A DNA stretch of 64,000 nt from Planococcus wigleyi. Lineage in GTDB: Bacteria; Bacillota; Bacilli; Bacillales_A; Planococcaceae. This document shows, one piece after another, positions 1-9,175 of this stretch. The translations under genes and the position numbers were made by a program. Every line of letters starts with the position of its first letter. Position 1 is the stretch's first letter. The stretch is from assembly GCF_014836985.1 (NCBI RefSeq), contig NZ_JACSPU010000002.1:372001-436000 (forward strand), given 5' to 3'. Below the pieces are notes generated by a model. That model did not search any database and was not told the DNA's origin. It worked only from the letters and a program-made list of their open reading frames with translations.

Positions 1-330
1 TATGTGAAAAAGCATAAAAACGCTGAGCAGAAGGTGACGTTCTATAACTGCCTTGCACAGGATTACCCAATAACGGCACGGGACACTGTATTTTATTTTT
101 TTAATCCATTTTCTGTCCAGATATTCATTGCATTTATCAATGAAATCATACGGTCTGCCGAGATAAGTCCAAGGACAATCGAGGTGATCTTATTTTTTGC
201 TTCACAGGATTACAGTGATTTTTTGGAGACACGTACCGTTTTTGAATTGGCAAAAGAAATTCAGCTGCCTGGTTTCGATAAAGATCTCCGGGAACGTTTT
301 TTAATCTACCGTTTGCATGAAGTGGATTAG
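1..330 (+). CDS. class I SAM-dependent methyltransferase, C-terminal part (5' partial)
   Basis: This reading frame is open from the first base and ends at 330, so the gene is cut by the window edge and its true start is not visible. The roughly 109 residues include FFNPFSVQIF (about residues 35-44), EVILFFASQDY and a C-terminal ERFLIYRLHE. Together these resemble the second half of a family of short Bacillales SAM-dependent methyltransferases; the glycine-rich SAM motif I would lie upstream of the window. The substrate is unknown. The identification rests on family memory of the C-terminal pattern only, so it is moderate. Confidence 0.6.
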   Translation, partial: YVKKHKNAEQKVTFYNCLAQDYPITARDTVFYFFNPFSVQIFIAFINEIIRSAEISPRTIEVILFFASQDYSDFLETRTVFELAKEIQLPGFDKDLRERFLIYRLHEVD

Positions 331-387
331 AACACGCGTTGCAACGGGTATGGGTAAACAAAAAGCATTTTGAAACGAGGGAGTCCT

Positions 388-1233
388 ATGGAGTGGAAAG
401 GCAGAAAAGCCAGTAGAAATGTAGAAGACCGAAGAGGCAAAGGCGGTGCAATGGTGGCAGGCGGCGGAATCGGCGGTATTCTGATTGTGCTGCTTGTAGC
501 GTTTTTAGGTGGCGATCCGGGTGTCATCCTGGACCAATTGGGAGGCTCAGGTGGAACAACGTCAAACCAGCCTTATGAAGCAACACAGGAAGAAGAGGAA
601 TTGGCTGAATTCGTTTCAGTTGTCCTCGCGGATACCGAAGAAGTTTGGACAGAAGTTTTTGCCGAGGAAGGCATGGAATATGTGGAACCGACATTGGTGC
701 TGTATACCGGAAGTGTTGAATCCGCTTGCGGGACGGCAGGTGCAGCAGTCGGACCGTTCTATTGCCCAGGCGACTACAAGCTCTACATTGATTTGAGTTT
801 CTACAATGAATTGCAGACCCAGTTCCAGGCGCCGGGTGATTTTGCCATGGCTTATGTAGTGGCGCATGAAGTTGGGCACCATGTCCAGAATTTGCTAGGT
901 GTTATGGAAGAAGTGCAGCCTCTGCGCAATCAATTGAGTGAAGAAGAATACAATAAATTACAGGTTCGCCTGGAGTTGCAGGCGGATTATCTGTCAGGTG
1001 TCTGGGCGCATCATGCGCAAGGCATGGGCTATTTGGAAGAAGGGGACTTGGAGGAAGCGCTGACAGCGGCGAGTGCGGTGGGGGATGATACTATTCAGCA
1101 GCGTTCACGCGGTTATGTAGTGCCGGAGAGCTTTACCCATGGGAGTTCAGAGCAACGGAAGCGCTGGTTCTACAAAGGCTTCCAAGCCGGCAACCTGAAA
1201 GAAGGCGACACTTTTAATGCCACTGATTTATGA
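388..1233 (+). CDS. neutral zinc metallopeptidase, YpfJ family, membrane-anchored
   Basis: This 281-aa protein has a short basic N-terminus, one membrane segment (about residues 22-41, glycine-rich then IGGILIVLLVAFLG) and an extracytoplasmic domain. The zinc signature HEVGHH sits at residues 160-165 (HExxH), and LELQADYLSGVWAHHA, typical of the YpfJ/KPN_02809 family third ligand region, follows. The start is ATG 388, because ACGAGGGA lies just upstream; an in-frame TTG at 370 has no ribosome site. The family is a putative metalloprotease of unknown substrate. It is transcribed alone, with about 130 bp before the next gene. Confidence 0.88.
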   Translation: MEWKGRKASRNVEDRRGKGGAMVAGGGIGGILIVLLVAFLGGDPGVILDQLGGSGGTTSNQPYEATQEEEELAEFVSVVLADTEEVWTEVFAEEGMEYVEPTLVLYTGSVESACGTAGAAVGPFYCPGDYKLYIDLSFYNELQTQFQAPGDFAMAYVVAHEVGHHVQNLLGVMEEVQPLRNQLSEEEYNKLQVRLELQADYLSGVWAHHAQGMGYLEEGDLEEALTAASAVGDDTIQQRSRGYVVPESFTHGSSEQRKRWFYKGFQAGNLKEGDTFNATDL

Positions 1234-1364
1234 CCCGGACCTTCTTTTAGTAGAAATCCAAGGGTGCGGCATTGATATTTTCGCTATTGTAATCCATTAT
1301 AAAGAATAGACAGTCTTTTCATTTGTATATGGAAAGAAATTCAGTTCTATAAAGGAAGTACAAC

Positions 1365-2531
1365 ATGACGCAAGATAATATTACTCGCATAGAATATGAA
1401 GGAAAAGAATTGATTTTGATTGGGACTGCACACGTATCGAAAGTGAGTGCAGAGCAAGTGAAAGAAGTTATTGAAACGGAGCAGCCTGATTCGGTGTGCA
1501 TCGAATTGGATGCGCAGCGCTATGAATCGGTCATGCAAGGCAGCAAGTGGAAAGAGACCGATATCTTCAAAGTCATCAAAGACAAGAAAGCCAGTCTGCT
1601 CTTGATGAATTTGGCGATTTCCTCGTTTCAGAACCGCCTAGCAGATCAGTTCGGCATCAAGCCTGGCCAGGAAATGATCCAGGGGATCGCTTCCGCTAAA
1701 GAAGCCGGAGCGGAACTTGTGCTGGCAGACCGCAATATCCAAGTAACATTTTCACGCATCTGGGGGAATATCGGTTTCATGGGCAAGGCCCAGCTATTAA
1801 CTTCGGTTTTCTTCAGCATTTTCAGCAAAGAAACCATCTCTGAAGAAGACTTGGAGAAGATGAAGTCACAAGATACCTTAAATGCAGTCATGAACGATTT
1901 CACCCAGTCTTTCCCTAAACTGAAAGAGCCATTGATCGATGAACGCGACCAGTATCTGGCGCAGAAGATCAAAGAAGCGCCGGGTAAAAAAATTGTGGCG
2001 GTTCTTGGTGCTGCCCATATTCCTGGGATTGTAAAAGAAGTCCACAATGAACACGATTTGGCGGAATTATCGAAAGTTCCTCCAAAATCAAAATGGCCAA
2101 AAGTCATCGGCTGGGCCATTCCGTTGGCGCTGGTGGCGATGATTGCCATCACCTTCATGAATAACCCGGCAGCAGGAATCGACCAGACCGTCAGTTGGAT
2201 TTTGTGGACGGCATGCCTTGGGGCAATCGGCGCCGCTGCTGCATTTGGACACCCATTTGCCATCTTGACAGCGTTTGTGGGCGGCCCAATTGGCGCACTC
2301 CATCCACTACTGGCGGCCGGCTGGTTTTCGGGATTAGCTCAAGCTTATGTCCGCCGGCCGAATGTCGGCGATTTTCAAACCTTATCCAAAGATGTTTTCA
2401 CTCTGAAAGGATTTTGGGATAATAAAGTCACGCGGGTTCTGCTGGTCGTTGTACTGACCAATTTGGGGACTGCAGCCGGCAATGTCATCGGTGGCCTTGA
2501 TGTTATCCGCCTATTCTTCCAGAATCTATAA
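1365..2531 (+). CDS. TraB/PrgY family membrane protein
   Basis: The 388-aa protein begins with the TraB-family core: LILIGTAHVSKVSAEQVKEVI near the N-terminus, SVCIELDAQRY, then LADRNIQVTFSRIW at about residues 120-135, and VLGAAHIPGI near 215. Conserved GTAH, ELD, DR and GAAH motifs define the family (TraB, PrgY, GumN-like). The C-terminal third (from about residue 245) holds hydrophobic segments that should anchor it in the membrane. PrgY/TraB limit pheromone signalling in enterococci; the role of chromosomal Bacillales homologues is not established. ATG 1365 follows AAAGGAAG at good spacing. A terminator hairpin lies right after the stop. Confidence 0.88.
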   Translation: MTQDNITRIEYEGKELILIGTAHVSKVSAEQVKEVIETEQPDSVCIELDAQRYESVMQGSKWKETDIFKVIKDKKASLLLMNLAISSFQNRLADQFGIKPGQEMIQGIASAKEAGAELVLADRNIQVTFSRIWGNIGFMGKAQLLTSVFFSIFSKETISEEDLEKMKSQDTLNAVMNDFTQSFPKLKEPLIDERDQYLAQKIKEAPGKKIVAVLGAAHIPGIVKEVHNEHDLAELSKVPPKSKWPKVIGWAIPLALVAMIAITFMNNPAAGIDQTVSWILWTACLGAIGAAAAFGHPFAILTAFVGGPIGALHPLLAAGWFSGLAQAYVRRPNVGDFQTLSKDVFTLKGFWDNKVTRVLLVVVLTNLGTAAGNVIGGLDVIRLFFQNL

Positions 2532-2541
2532 CAGAAATTTT

Positions 2542-2569
2542 CAGGCAGCCTATATGGCTGTCTTTTTTT
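2542..2569 (+). terminator. Rho-independent terminator of the TraB-like gene
   Basis: Stem AGGCAGCC / GGCTGTCT with loop TATAT, followed by a run of seven T, 11 bp after the stop codon. Confidence 0.8.
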
Positions 2570-2582
2570 ATGAAAAGGAGAT

Positions 2583-2605
2583 GTTTATTCTGCAAAATGG
2601 GGTAT
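2583..2605 (+). promoter_or_regulatory. weak SigB-like promoter candidate
   Basis: GTTTAT (2583-2588) and GGGTAT (2600-2605) match SigB -35 and -10 elements, but the spacer is 11 nt, shorter than the usual 12-15. It lies about 40 bp before the likely start of the small membrane protein. Tentative. Confidence 0.25.
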
Positions 2606-2644
2606 AGATAAAGTGAGAGATTGATGACGACAGGGAGGCGTGTT

Positions 2645-2893
2645 GTGGTGGGCTTCTTTTTGGTTGGGATTGTATTGTGGTCTTTGGTCATTGCGTCGAT
2701 TGTGCTGGTGATTATCGGTCTCTGGAAAAGGTCTTGGAAAGCCATCGCGTGGAGCGGAATTGCTTTGCTTCCACCCATGTTGCTCATCTTTATGGGCGGA
2801 GAAGGAATCTGGTTCCGTTTATGTATTTTGCTGCCGCTGGTCTTGTTGATCGCCGCTTTTTTGATGAAACAGCAAAAAATACAAAGCTTGTAG
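2645..2893 (+). CDS. small hypothetical membrane protein (about 82 aa)
   Basis: I do not recognise this family. The protein has three hydrophobic segments: VGFFLVGIVLWSLVIASIVLVIIGLW, AIAWSGIALLPPMLLIFM and LCILLPLVLLIAAFLM, with basic residues between, so it is almost certainly an integral membrane protein. AGGGAGG at 2632-2638 places the start at GTG 2645 (or GTG 2648); an upstream TTG/ATG pair at 2621-2626 lies before the ribosome site. It is a single-gene unit framed by hairpin terminators on both sides. Function unknown. Confidence 0.65.
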   Translation: MVGFFLVGIVLWSLVIASIVLVIIGLWKRSWKAIAWSGIALLPPMLLIFMGGEGIWFRLCILLPLVLLIAAFLMKQQKIQSL

Positions 2894-2920
2894 AACCGGA
2901 TGGAAACTCATCCGGTTTTT
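2894..2920 (+). terminator. Rho-independent terminator
   Basis: Perfect 9-bp stem AACCGGATG / CATCCGGTT followed by T residues, directly after the small membrane protein. Confidence 0.85.
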
Positions 2921-2943
2921 CTATGCTTTTTACTGGTCTTTTC

Positions 2944-2972
2944 AAATACATAGTTATACAATAGTTATACAA
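2944..2972 (+). promoter_or_regulatory. tandem 11-bp direct repeats, putative CarH-type operator
   Basis: TAGTTATACAA occurs twice head-to-tail without a gap (2951-2961 and 2962-2972). A looser copy, AATACA (2945-2950), precedes them at about 10 bp. Each repeat contains TATACA, matching the TnTACA core spaced by 11 bp that CarH-family MerR regulators bind. The array ends about 20 bp before the RND exporter start, so it lies over or just after its promoter. The repeat is directly visible; binding by the CarH-like protein encoded at 12183-13070 is an inference. Confidence 0.55.
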
Positions 2973-2992
2973 AAAGCAGAGGAGCCTCGCCC

Positions 2993-5900
2993 ATGAATTA
3001 TATTTTAGAACGCAGCAAACTTTTTATTTTTCTGATTTTGATTTTCTCTATTATAGGGGCATACACGTTTCTGACTTTGCCGCAACGTGAAATTCCAGAA
3101 ACACCCCCTAGCCTGGTTTTGGTCTCGACGATTCTGCCGGGTGCAGGACCGGAGGAAGTGGAAACATCGATAACCAATCCACTGGAGCGTGAAATTCAGA
3201 AAGTGGATGGCATTGCATCAATGCAGTCTGTTTCTTCGAATTCCGCTTCTATCATCACCTTGGAATTGGAGGATGGTGAGAATCCCGATGAGCTGATTAA
3301 CAGCATTCAGCAGCAGGCGAGCAATGCAACAGCGGGATTCCCTGATACCGCTCAGGAGACATCGGTTGAGAAATTGGACCTGACTTTCCCGTTGGTGTCG
3401 TATATGTTCTACGGGGATGAAGAAGAGTTGGCTGATATGGACAATGCTTTATCCGATTTATCGGAAAGAGTGGAGGCTGTCTCTGGAGTTGCTGGAACCA
3501 CAGTGAAAGGCCTGGACACGCAACAGGTTCTTGTTGAACTGAACAGCGAAGAACTGGCTGCCAACAATCTTCAGCCATTTGAAGTACTCGAATCGCTTCA
3601 GCAGGCGAACCAGCCGCTGTCGCTCGGTACACATGACAATGGCAACGAACAGGTCAGCTTGACTGTGCAGCGAAGCGAAGGCATCGAAAAGCTGGAGCAG
3701 CTGCAGGTGGGTGCCGCCGCCGTCCCTTTGGCTGATGTTGCGGCGATTGAAATGGTAGATCAGGAAACTACCGATATCGTTACATTTGAAGGGGAACAGG
3801 CCATTTCCTACACCGTTTTCCTGCAGACTGAGCAGGATGTTCCTTCTGTAGATGAAAATGTATCTGAAATCATTGAAGCTTTTGCAGAAGATCTGCCAGC
3901 TGGAGTTCAGGCTGAAAAATACGAATCCCAAGCGGATAATGTCAATACGATTTTTGACAGCTTGTATGTTTCTTTGGGGATTGCTGTATTGGCTGTTTTG
4001 ATTGTCACAACGGCAGGCCTTACCTTGTACGGCGCATTAGCCGTTGCTTTGACAGTGCTTGCTTCCGTGCTGATCGGCATGATTCCAATTCCGTTCATGG
4101 GCGTCGATTTGAATCAGATCTCGGTCATCGGCCTAATTATCGCTATCGGTATTTTGGTGGATGACAGCATAGTGGTCAACGACAATATCCAGCGGCGCTA
4201 TAAACTGGGTGATTCTGCACTGGATGGAGCCGTAACAGGTGTGCGGGAAGTATACCCATCGATCATTTCTTCCAGTTTGGCAATCGTTGTGACATTTTCG
4301 CCGTTGCTGCTGTTATCTGGTGGAAATGGTGCGTTCATCAAAGCGTTGCCGAGTATTCTGATTACGACAATTATCGCTTCGACGGTGCTGTCAATCACAT
4401 TGGTGCCGATGATGCAATACTTGAAGACGAAACGAAAAGCGAAGAAAATTTCGGATACTCCCGGATTTTTAGGAAAGCCGCTTGAGAAAATTGCGTTGTT
4501 TTATTCGAATAAAGTTCTGCGTGGCGTATTAAAACGCCCGCTTCTGGTAGGCCTCGGCGGCTTGCTGGTTGCAACAGGCCTGTTGTCGCTTGCGCTCTTT
4601 ACGCCGTTTGAATTTTTCCCGGCCGCAGACCGTGAAGAAGTGACGATGGATGTCCGCCTTGCAGAAGGCACGACCATTGAAGAAACCGATGCCTTCCTTG
4701 CGGATTTGACGGAACAGGTCATTGCCGAAGATGAGCATGTTGCTGAAACAGCTGTCTTTGCCGGTGAAGGCTTGCCGAACTTGTTCTCGGCCTCAATGGA
4801 CAATACAGGCAGCAACACAGGCCAAGTGGCGTTCCGCATCGACCGGGAAAATACGACAGCTGCTGATTTCATCAATAAATGGCAGCCGGAGCTGCGTGAA
4901 CGTTTCCCGGAAGCTGAAATCTTCCTGGATACGATTGTACAGGGTCCGCCAGTCGGCGCTCCTGTCACTGTAGATATTAAAGGTGAAGACATTGAAGAAT
5001 TAGAGTCGCTTCGTGACAGGCTGGAAGGACAGCTACTTGAAAACGGCGCGGACATCGTTACCGATAACCTTGGGGAACCGGTGCCGGCTATAGAATACGT
5101 GCCGAACCAGGATGCGCTGCAGACCAACAACATAGCTCTCAGCACAGTGACGAATCAGCTGCAGCTTTTGACGCAGGGTGTACCGCTCTACACGATTTAT
5201 GATGGCCAAGTGCCATACGAAGTTTTCCTGAAACAGTCAGGCATTGAAGATGGAGAGCCAATCGATTTGTCTCAGTTCGATGTCCCTTCACTTAGTGAAC
5301 AGGGACCGCCGCAATTGATTCCGATGGATCAATTGTTGACGGCTGAAGAAACCGAAACATTAGCACAGATTCCGCATCAACAGGCGGATCGTTCGATTAC
5401 GCTTCGTGCATTCGGCGAAGTCGACGACTTTGAAAACAAAATGCTGGATGTCGTGGATGCAGAACGTAAATCCTTGCCGGAGGGTTATGAACTGTCTACC
5501 GGCGGAGAAAACTCGGATCAGGAAGCTTTCTTTGCTGAAATCGGCGTGTTGTTCCTGGTTGTGCTCCTGCTGGTTTACCTGGTCATTGCGTTCCAGTTCA
5601 AATCGTTCAGTTTGCCATTCCTTGTTTTGATCGCGGTGTATCTAGGGATTTCGGGTGCGATCCTGGGCTTGTTCCTGACACAAACGCCGCTCAGCTTCCT
5701 GGGAGTTATGGGAATCGTTTCCCTGACGGGGATTGTTGTGCGTAACGCGGTTGTTCTGATCGACTTTGTAGAAGCGCGCCGCTTGTCGGGCGACTTCGAC
5801 ATCAAAGAAGCCATTATCGAATCAGGATATGCCCGCATCAAGCCGATTCTTCTGACATCGATTACGTCGATTATTGCACTCGTGCCGGTCGCGTTGTCGG

Positions 5901-6040
5901 GAGATCCTCTATTTGAACCGTTGGCCGTCACGATTATTGCCGGATTGGCATTCTCAAGCTTGTTCACTTTAGTGATGATTCCATCGCTTTACTTGGTGTT
6001 CTATCGCGTGAACCGCAGAAGAAATGGTGTAACCGAATAA
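2993..6040 (+). CDS. swrC: RND-family efflux transporter (SwrC/AcrB-like)
   Basis: The 1015-aa protein has the full RND permease plan. There is an N-terminal membrane helix (about 8-28, ending LPQREIPETP), a large periplasm-facing loop, a block of helices around residues 325-500, a second large loop and a C-terminal helix block (about 850-1005). The motif GILVDDSIVVNDNI with its DD pair in TM4 is the proton-relay signature of HAE-type RND pumps. In B. subtilis the orthologue SwrC exports surfactin and contributes to antimicrobial resistance. It stands alone, with no adaptor gene nearby, as is common in Gram-positives. The upstream 11-bp repeats suggest specific regulation. The symbol is by family similarity. 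Confidence 0.85.
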   Translation: MNYILERSKLFIFLILIFSIIGAYTFLTLPQREIPETPPSLVLVSTILPGAGPEEVETSITNPLEREIQKVDGIASMQSVSSNSASIITLELEDGENPDELINSIQQQASNATAGFPDTAQETSVEKLDLTFPLVSYMFYGDEEELADMDNALSDLSERVEAVSGVAGTTVKGLDTQQVLVELNSEELAANNLQPFEVLESLQQANQPLSLGTHDNGNEQVSLTVQRSEGIEKLEQLQVGAAAVPLADVAAIEMVDQETTDIVTFEGEQAISYTVFLQTEQDVPSVDENVSEIIEAFAEDLPAGVQAEKYESQADNVNTIFDSLYVSLGIAVLAVLIVTTAGLTLYGALAVALTVLASVLIGMIPIPFMGVDLNQISVIGLIIAIGILVDDSIVVNDNIQRRYKLGDSALDGAVTGVREVYPSIISSSLAIVVTFSPLLLLSGGNGAFIKALPSILITTIIASTVLSITLVPMMQYLKTKRKAKKISDTPGFLGKPLEKIALFYSNKVLRGVLKRPLLVGLGGLLVATGLLSLALFTPFEFFPAADREEVTMDVRLAEGTTIEETDAFLADLTEQVIAEDEHVAETAVFAGEGLPNLFSASMDNTGSNTGQVAFRIDRENTTAADFINKWQPELRERFPEAEIFLDTIVQGPPVGAPVTVDIKGEDIEELESLRDRLEGQLLENGADIVTDNLGEPVPAIEYVPNQDALQTNNIALSTVTNQLQLLTQGVPLYTIYDGQVPYEVFLKQSGIEDGEPIDLSQFDVPSLSEQGPPQLIPMDQLLTAEETETLAQIPHQQADRSITLRAFGEVDDFENKMLDVVDAERKSLPEGYELSTGGENSDQEAFFAEIGVLFLVVLLLVYLVIAFQFKSFSLPFLVLIAVYLGISGAILGLFLTQTPLSFLGVMGIVSLTGIVVRNAVVLIDFVEARRLSGDFDIKEAIIESGYARIKPILLTSITSIIALVPVALSGDPLFEPLAVTIIAGLAFSSLFTLVMIPSLYLVFYRVNRRRNGVTE

Positions 6041-6046
6041 TTAAGG

Positions 6047-6083
6047 ACTGCGTGGCCTTCGGGCTGCGCAGTTTTATTTTTAT
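6047..6083 (+). terminator. Rho-independent terminator of the RND gene
   Basis: Stem ACTGCGTGGCC / GGCTGCGCAGT with a TTCG tetraloop and a following T-rich tract. Confidence 0.8.
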
Positions 6084-6138
6084 TCGGGAATAATTGAAAA
6101 GCGAGCGGGTAAGCAAAGGAGTAAAGGGGGAGCGGGAG

Positions 6139-7566
6139 ATGGCCGAAATCCAAGAAAAGAAAACCGGAGCAGGTATGGCAAAAGGGCCTTTCCTGGCAGT
6201 GCTGATGGCTGGTGTCTTTGTGGCCATACTGAATCAAACTTTGCTGGCGACCGCTTTGCCGCATATCATGGACGATTTGAGCATTTCCGCCAACACGGCG
6301 CAGTGGCTGACCACTGTTTTTATGCTGGTCAACGGCGTCATGATTCCAATCACCGCTTTTCTGATCGGAAAATTCTCCACACGCAATCTGTTTTTTGTCG
6401 CAATGGGTCTATTTGCGGCGGGTACGATTATTTGTGCATTTGCGCCCGGCTTTGCGCTTCTGATGGTCGGGCGGATTGTTCAGGCAGCTGGCGCAGGCAT
6501 CATGATGCCGCTGACACAGACCGTGCTGTTCATTGTTTTTCCTGTGGAAAAGCGGGGGCAGGCGATGGGCTTGTTCGGATTGATCATCTCTTTTGCCCCG
6601 GCGATTGGACCGACGCTGTCTGGGTGGATTGTGGGGCAATATCCATGGCGTGCCTTGTTTTACATCGTCATCCCGATTGCGTTGCTGGACTTGGTGTTGG
6701 CGTATTTTTTTCTTAAAAATGTCACTAAGCAAACCTACCCGACGCTGGATCTTCTGTCGATTGTCTTGTCGACAATGGGATTTGGCGGAATTCTGTACGG
6801 TTTCTCCAGTGCGGGTTCGCTTGGATGGGGAAGTCCTGCAGTAGGCGCCTCCATTGTTGTGGGTATTGTTTCGCTGCTGTTCTTTATCCGCCGCCAGTTC
6901 CGGCTGGATCAGCCAATTCTGGAATTCCGGGTATTTTCCTACAGCATTTTCACATTATCCACTATTTTAAGTGTCATCGTTTTTATTTCGATGATCGGAA
7001 GCGCCACGATCCTGCCAATCTATATGCAGAACATGCATGGCTTTACAGCGCTTGAATCGGGGCTGATGCTGTTGCCGGGGGCTATCATCATGGGATTGAT
7101 GAATCCCATCACCGGCAGAGTCTTTGATAAAGTCGGTGGAAAGTGGTTGGCGATAGTCGGCTTATCGATTGTCACTGTTTCAACTTTCCAGTTCACGGTG
7201 CTGACGGCGACCACTTCTTTCTTGTACTTGACCGTTATGCACGCGATCCGCATGTTCGGCGTTTCCATGGTGATGATGCCGGTGACGACGGCAGGCCTAA
7301 ACCAATTGCCGGAGCGGCTGATTCCGCATGGCACGGCCATGAGCAATACCATGAGGCAAGTGTCCGGATCCATCGGGACGGCGCTTTTAGTGACCATCAT
7401 GACCGGCACTGCCTTGGATCCTGAAGAATATGGCGTGCAAGGATTGATACGCGGTGTCAATATTTCGTTTATCGTTGTTGGTATTTTAAGTGCTATTGGT
7501 GTGTTTTTAGCGTTTTTTCTACGGAAAACCGGGGCTGGAACAGAAGAAGAAAAACTGCAGGAATGA
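6139..7566 (+). CDS. DHA2 family multidrug efflux MFS transporter (14 TM)
   Basis: This 475-aa protein has hydrophobic segments along its entire length. The DHA2 (EmrB/QacA/LmrB) signatures are visible: LNQTLLATALPHIMDDL after TM1, QWLTTVFMLVNGVMIPI, GRIVQAAGAGIMMPL, and GLFGLIISFAPAIGPTLSGW (motif C, typical of antiporters). It should expel drugs or cationic dyes in exchange for protons. ATG 6139 is preferred over an upstream in-frame TTG because AAAGGGGGA lies 8 nt before it. It is preceded by the RND gene terminator, so transcription is probably independent, although two exporters are adjacent. Confidence 0.9.
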   Translation: MAEIQEKKTGAGMAKGPFLAVLMAGVFVAILNQTLLATALPHIMDDLSISANTAQWLTTVFMLVNGVMIPITAFLIGKFSTRNLFFVAMGLFAAGTIICAFAPGFALLMVGRIVQAAGAGIMMPLTQTVLFIVFPVEKRGQAMGLFGLIISFAPAIGPTLSGWIVGQYPWRALFYIVIPIALLDLVLAYFFLKNVTKQTYPTLDLLSIVLSTMGFGGILYGFSSAGSLGWGSPAVGASIVVGIVSLLFFIRRQFRLDQPILEFRVFSYSIFTLSTILSVIVFISMIGSATILPIYMQNMHGFTALESGLMLLPGAIIMGLMNPITGRVFDKVGGKWLAIVGLSIVTVSTFQFTVLTATTSFLYLTVMHAIRMFGVSMVMMPVTTAGLNQLPERLIPHGTAMSNTMRQVSGSIGTALLVTIMTGTALDPEEYGVQGLIRGVNISFIVVGILSAIGVFLAFFLRKTGAGTEEEKLQE

Positions 7567-7731
7567 TGGGGAGGCGCATGGCGATAAAGCCGCCTATGAA
7601 TGCGTTATCATTTTGTCACACGATAGCCATTTACTTCTCTCTTTAGATTTGGTAAGATGTCTGACGACAGTGGAGTTAAACAAATAATTTGCTTAATTTT
7701 CTGATAAAAAATATACCGATGAGGTGAAGTT

Positions 7732-8943
7732 GTGAATTTATTGTGGGGCATCTTTGGCGTATTCATTGTTCTCGGAATCGCCTTCCTATTATCAAGCGGC
7801 AAGAAGTCTATCAAGCCACGGACAATTCTCGGCGGATTAGCCATCCAAATCACATTTGCATTTATGGTGCTGGAATGGGATTTCGGAAGAAAAATGTTAT
7901 TGGGTCTTTCGAATCTAGTCCAGAACGTCATCAACTATGCAGGTGAAGGGATCGCCTTCGTGTTCGGCCCAGCAGCTGACACCGAAGGATTTGGTTTCGT
8001 TTTTGCTTTCCAAGTATTGACGATCATTATTTTCTTCTCTTCTTTAATTTCAGTCCTTTATTACCTTGGTATTATGCAAATCATCATCAAACTTCTGGGA
8101 GGCGCGTTATCGAAGCTTCTTGGAACGAGTAAAGCGGAATCGATTTCAGCTGCGGCCAACATTTTCGTCGGCCAGACGGAAGCGCCGCTTGTTGTACGTC
8201 CGTTCATCGCGGGAATGACTAAATCTGAGTTGTTCGCAGTGATGACCGGTGGACTGGCATCTGTTGCCGGTTCAACCTTAGCGGGTTATGCGCTACTCGG
8301 CGTACCGCTTGAATATTTATTGGCAGCAAGCTTCATGGCTGCACCAGCCGGTTTGATCATGGCTAAAATGATGATGCCGGAAACAGAGGAAGTCGAAGAA
8401 AAAGACTTCGTTATGGAAAAAGACCAGACTTCGGTCAACGTGGTGGATGCTGCAGCACGTGGTGCATCTGACGGACTTCAATTGGCGTTGAATGTTGGTG
8501 CCATGCTTCTTGCATTCATCGCATTAATCGCTTTATTGAATGGAGTACTCGGCGGAATCAGTGGGATCTTCGGCTTTGAAGGCTTGACTATCCAAGCTAT
8601 TTTGGGTGTCATCTTCGCGCCGCTTGCCTGGGCCATCGGTGTACCTTGGGCAGAAGCTGTCCAAGCTGGTAGCTTCATCGGACAAAAATTGGTGCTCAAC
8701 GAATTCGTTGCGTACACGGCGTTTGCTCCTGAAATTGCTGACTTGTCACCAAAAACGGTTATCGTTGTCAGCTTTGCGCTTTGTGGGTTCGCTAACTTGA
8801 GTTCACTCGCAATTCTTCTTGGCGGACTTGGTGCAATGGCGCCAAGCCGCCGTCCGGATATCGCCCGCCTCGGCATTCGCGCCGTTGCGGCAGGTATGCT
8901 TGCATCATTATTGAGCGCAGCTATTGCCGGGATGTTCGTCTAA
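7732..8943 (+). CDS. NupC-family concentrative nucleoside transporter
   Basis: This 403-aa protein is a CNT family member. It carries the conserved core [20 protein letters not shown] (about residues 143-162), [16 protein letters not shown] and, near the C-terminus, [17 protein letters not shown], the two motifs that line the nucleoside and sodium/proton sites. It imports nucleosides with a cation. GTG 7732 follows GAGGTGAA. A hairpin terminator ends the unit. Which nucleosides it carries cannot be told from sequence alone. Confidence 0.92.
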   Translation: MNLLWGIFGVFIVLGIAFLLSSGKKSIKPRTILGGLAIQITFAFMVLEWDFGRKMLLGLSNLVQNVINYAGEGIAFVFGPAADTEGFGFVFAFQVLTIIIFFSSLISVLYYLGIMQIIIKLLGGALSKLLGTSKAESISAAANIFVGQTEAPLVVRPFIAGMTKSELFAVMTGGLASVAGSTLAGYALLGVPLEYLLAASFMAAPAGLIMAKMMMPETEEVEEKDFVMEKDQTSVNVVDAAARGASDGLQLALNVGAMLLAFIALIALLNGVLGGISGIFGFEGLTIQAILGVIFAPLAWAIGVPWAEAVQAGSFIGQKLVLNEFVAYTAFAPEIADLSPKTVIVVSFALCGFANLSSLAILLGGLGAMAPSRRPDIARLGIRAVAAGMLASLLSAAIAGMFV

Positions 8944-8957
8944 ACTTCAAACTATAA

Positions 8958-8986
8958 GGGCCTGCAGCTATTGCAGGTCCTTTTTA
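8958..8986 (+). terminator. Rho-independent terminator of the nucleoside transporter
   Basis: Stem GGGCCTGCA / TGCAGGTCC with loop GCTAT, then TTTTT. Confidence 0.85.
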
Positions 8987-8999
8987 TGTGGTTTTCGTG

Positions 9000-9019
9000 C
9001 TTTTCGCTTGCGGAAAGCG
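9000..9019. repeat. short hairpin related to the one at 10223
   Basis: GCTTTTCGC ... GCGGAAAGC is an imperfect inverted repeat. A near-identical hairpin (GCTTTTCG ... CGAAAAGC) occurs on the other side of the NERD gene at 10223-10242. Both precede TACGCACG repeats on the + strand. Confidence 0.5.
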
Positions 9020-9084
9020 GGCATTTTGGGTGTTTTAATGGTGGGACTGGCTGAAGAAGCTTTGAAACAAGGCGCATCCATCTT

Positions 9085-9124
9085 TATGCACGCTTAATCA
9101 AAAATACGCACGCATCGAATCATC
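9085..9124. repeat. two copies of the 20-bp TACGCAC repeat
   Basis: TATGCACGC starts at 9085 and TACGCACGC at 9105, exactly 20 bp apart. This is the same core and period as the six-copy array at 10268-10384, which lies on the other side of the NERD gene. Confidence 0.7.
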
Positions 9125-9137
9125 AAAATAAAAACGC

Positions 9138-9171
9138 CAAAAGAGCCTCTCACATCAGTGAGAGGCTCTAT
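9138..9171 (-). terminator. Rho-independent terminator of the NERD gene
   Basis: Perfect 12-bp stem AGAGCCTCTCAC / GTGAGAGGCTCT. On the minus strand it is followed by TTTTGGCGTTTTTATTTTG. Confidence 0.88.
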
Positions 9172-9175
9172 CGCA

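Noticed and set aside
1646..2263. 205-codon open frame on the minus strand
   Set aside because: It lies entirely inside the TraB-like gene in antisense and has no recognisable motifs or ribosome site.
4501..5145. 214-codon minus-strand frame
   Set aside because: It is a serine-rich low-complexity shadow of the RND gene.
9041..9100. 19-codon frame ending in the first 20-bp repeat
   Set aside because: No ribosome site and no resemblance to a known peptide; its end is fixed by the repeat sequence.
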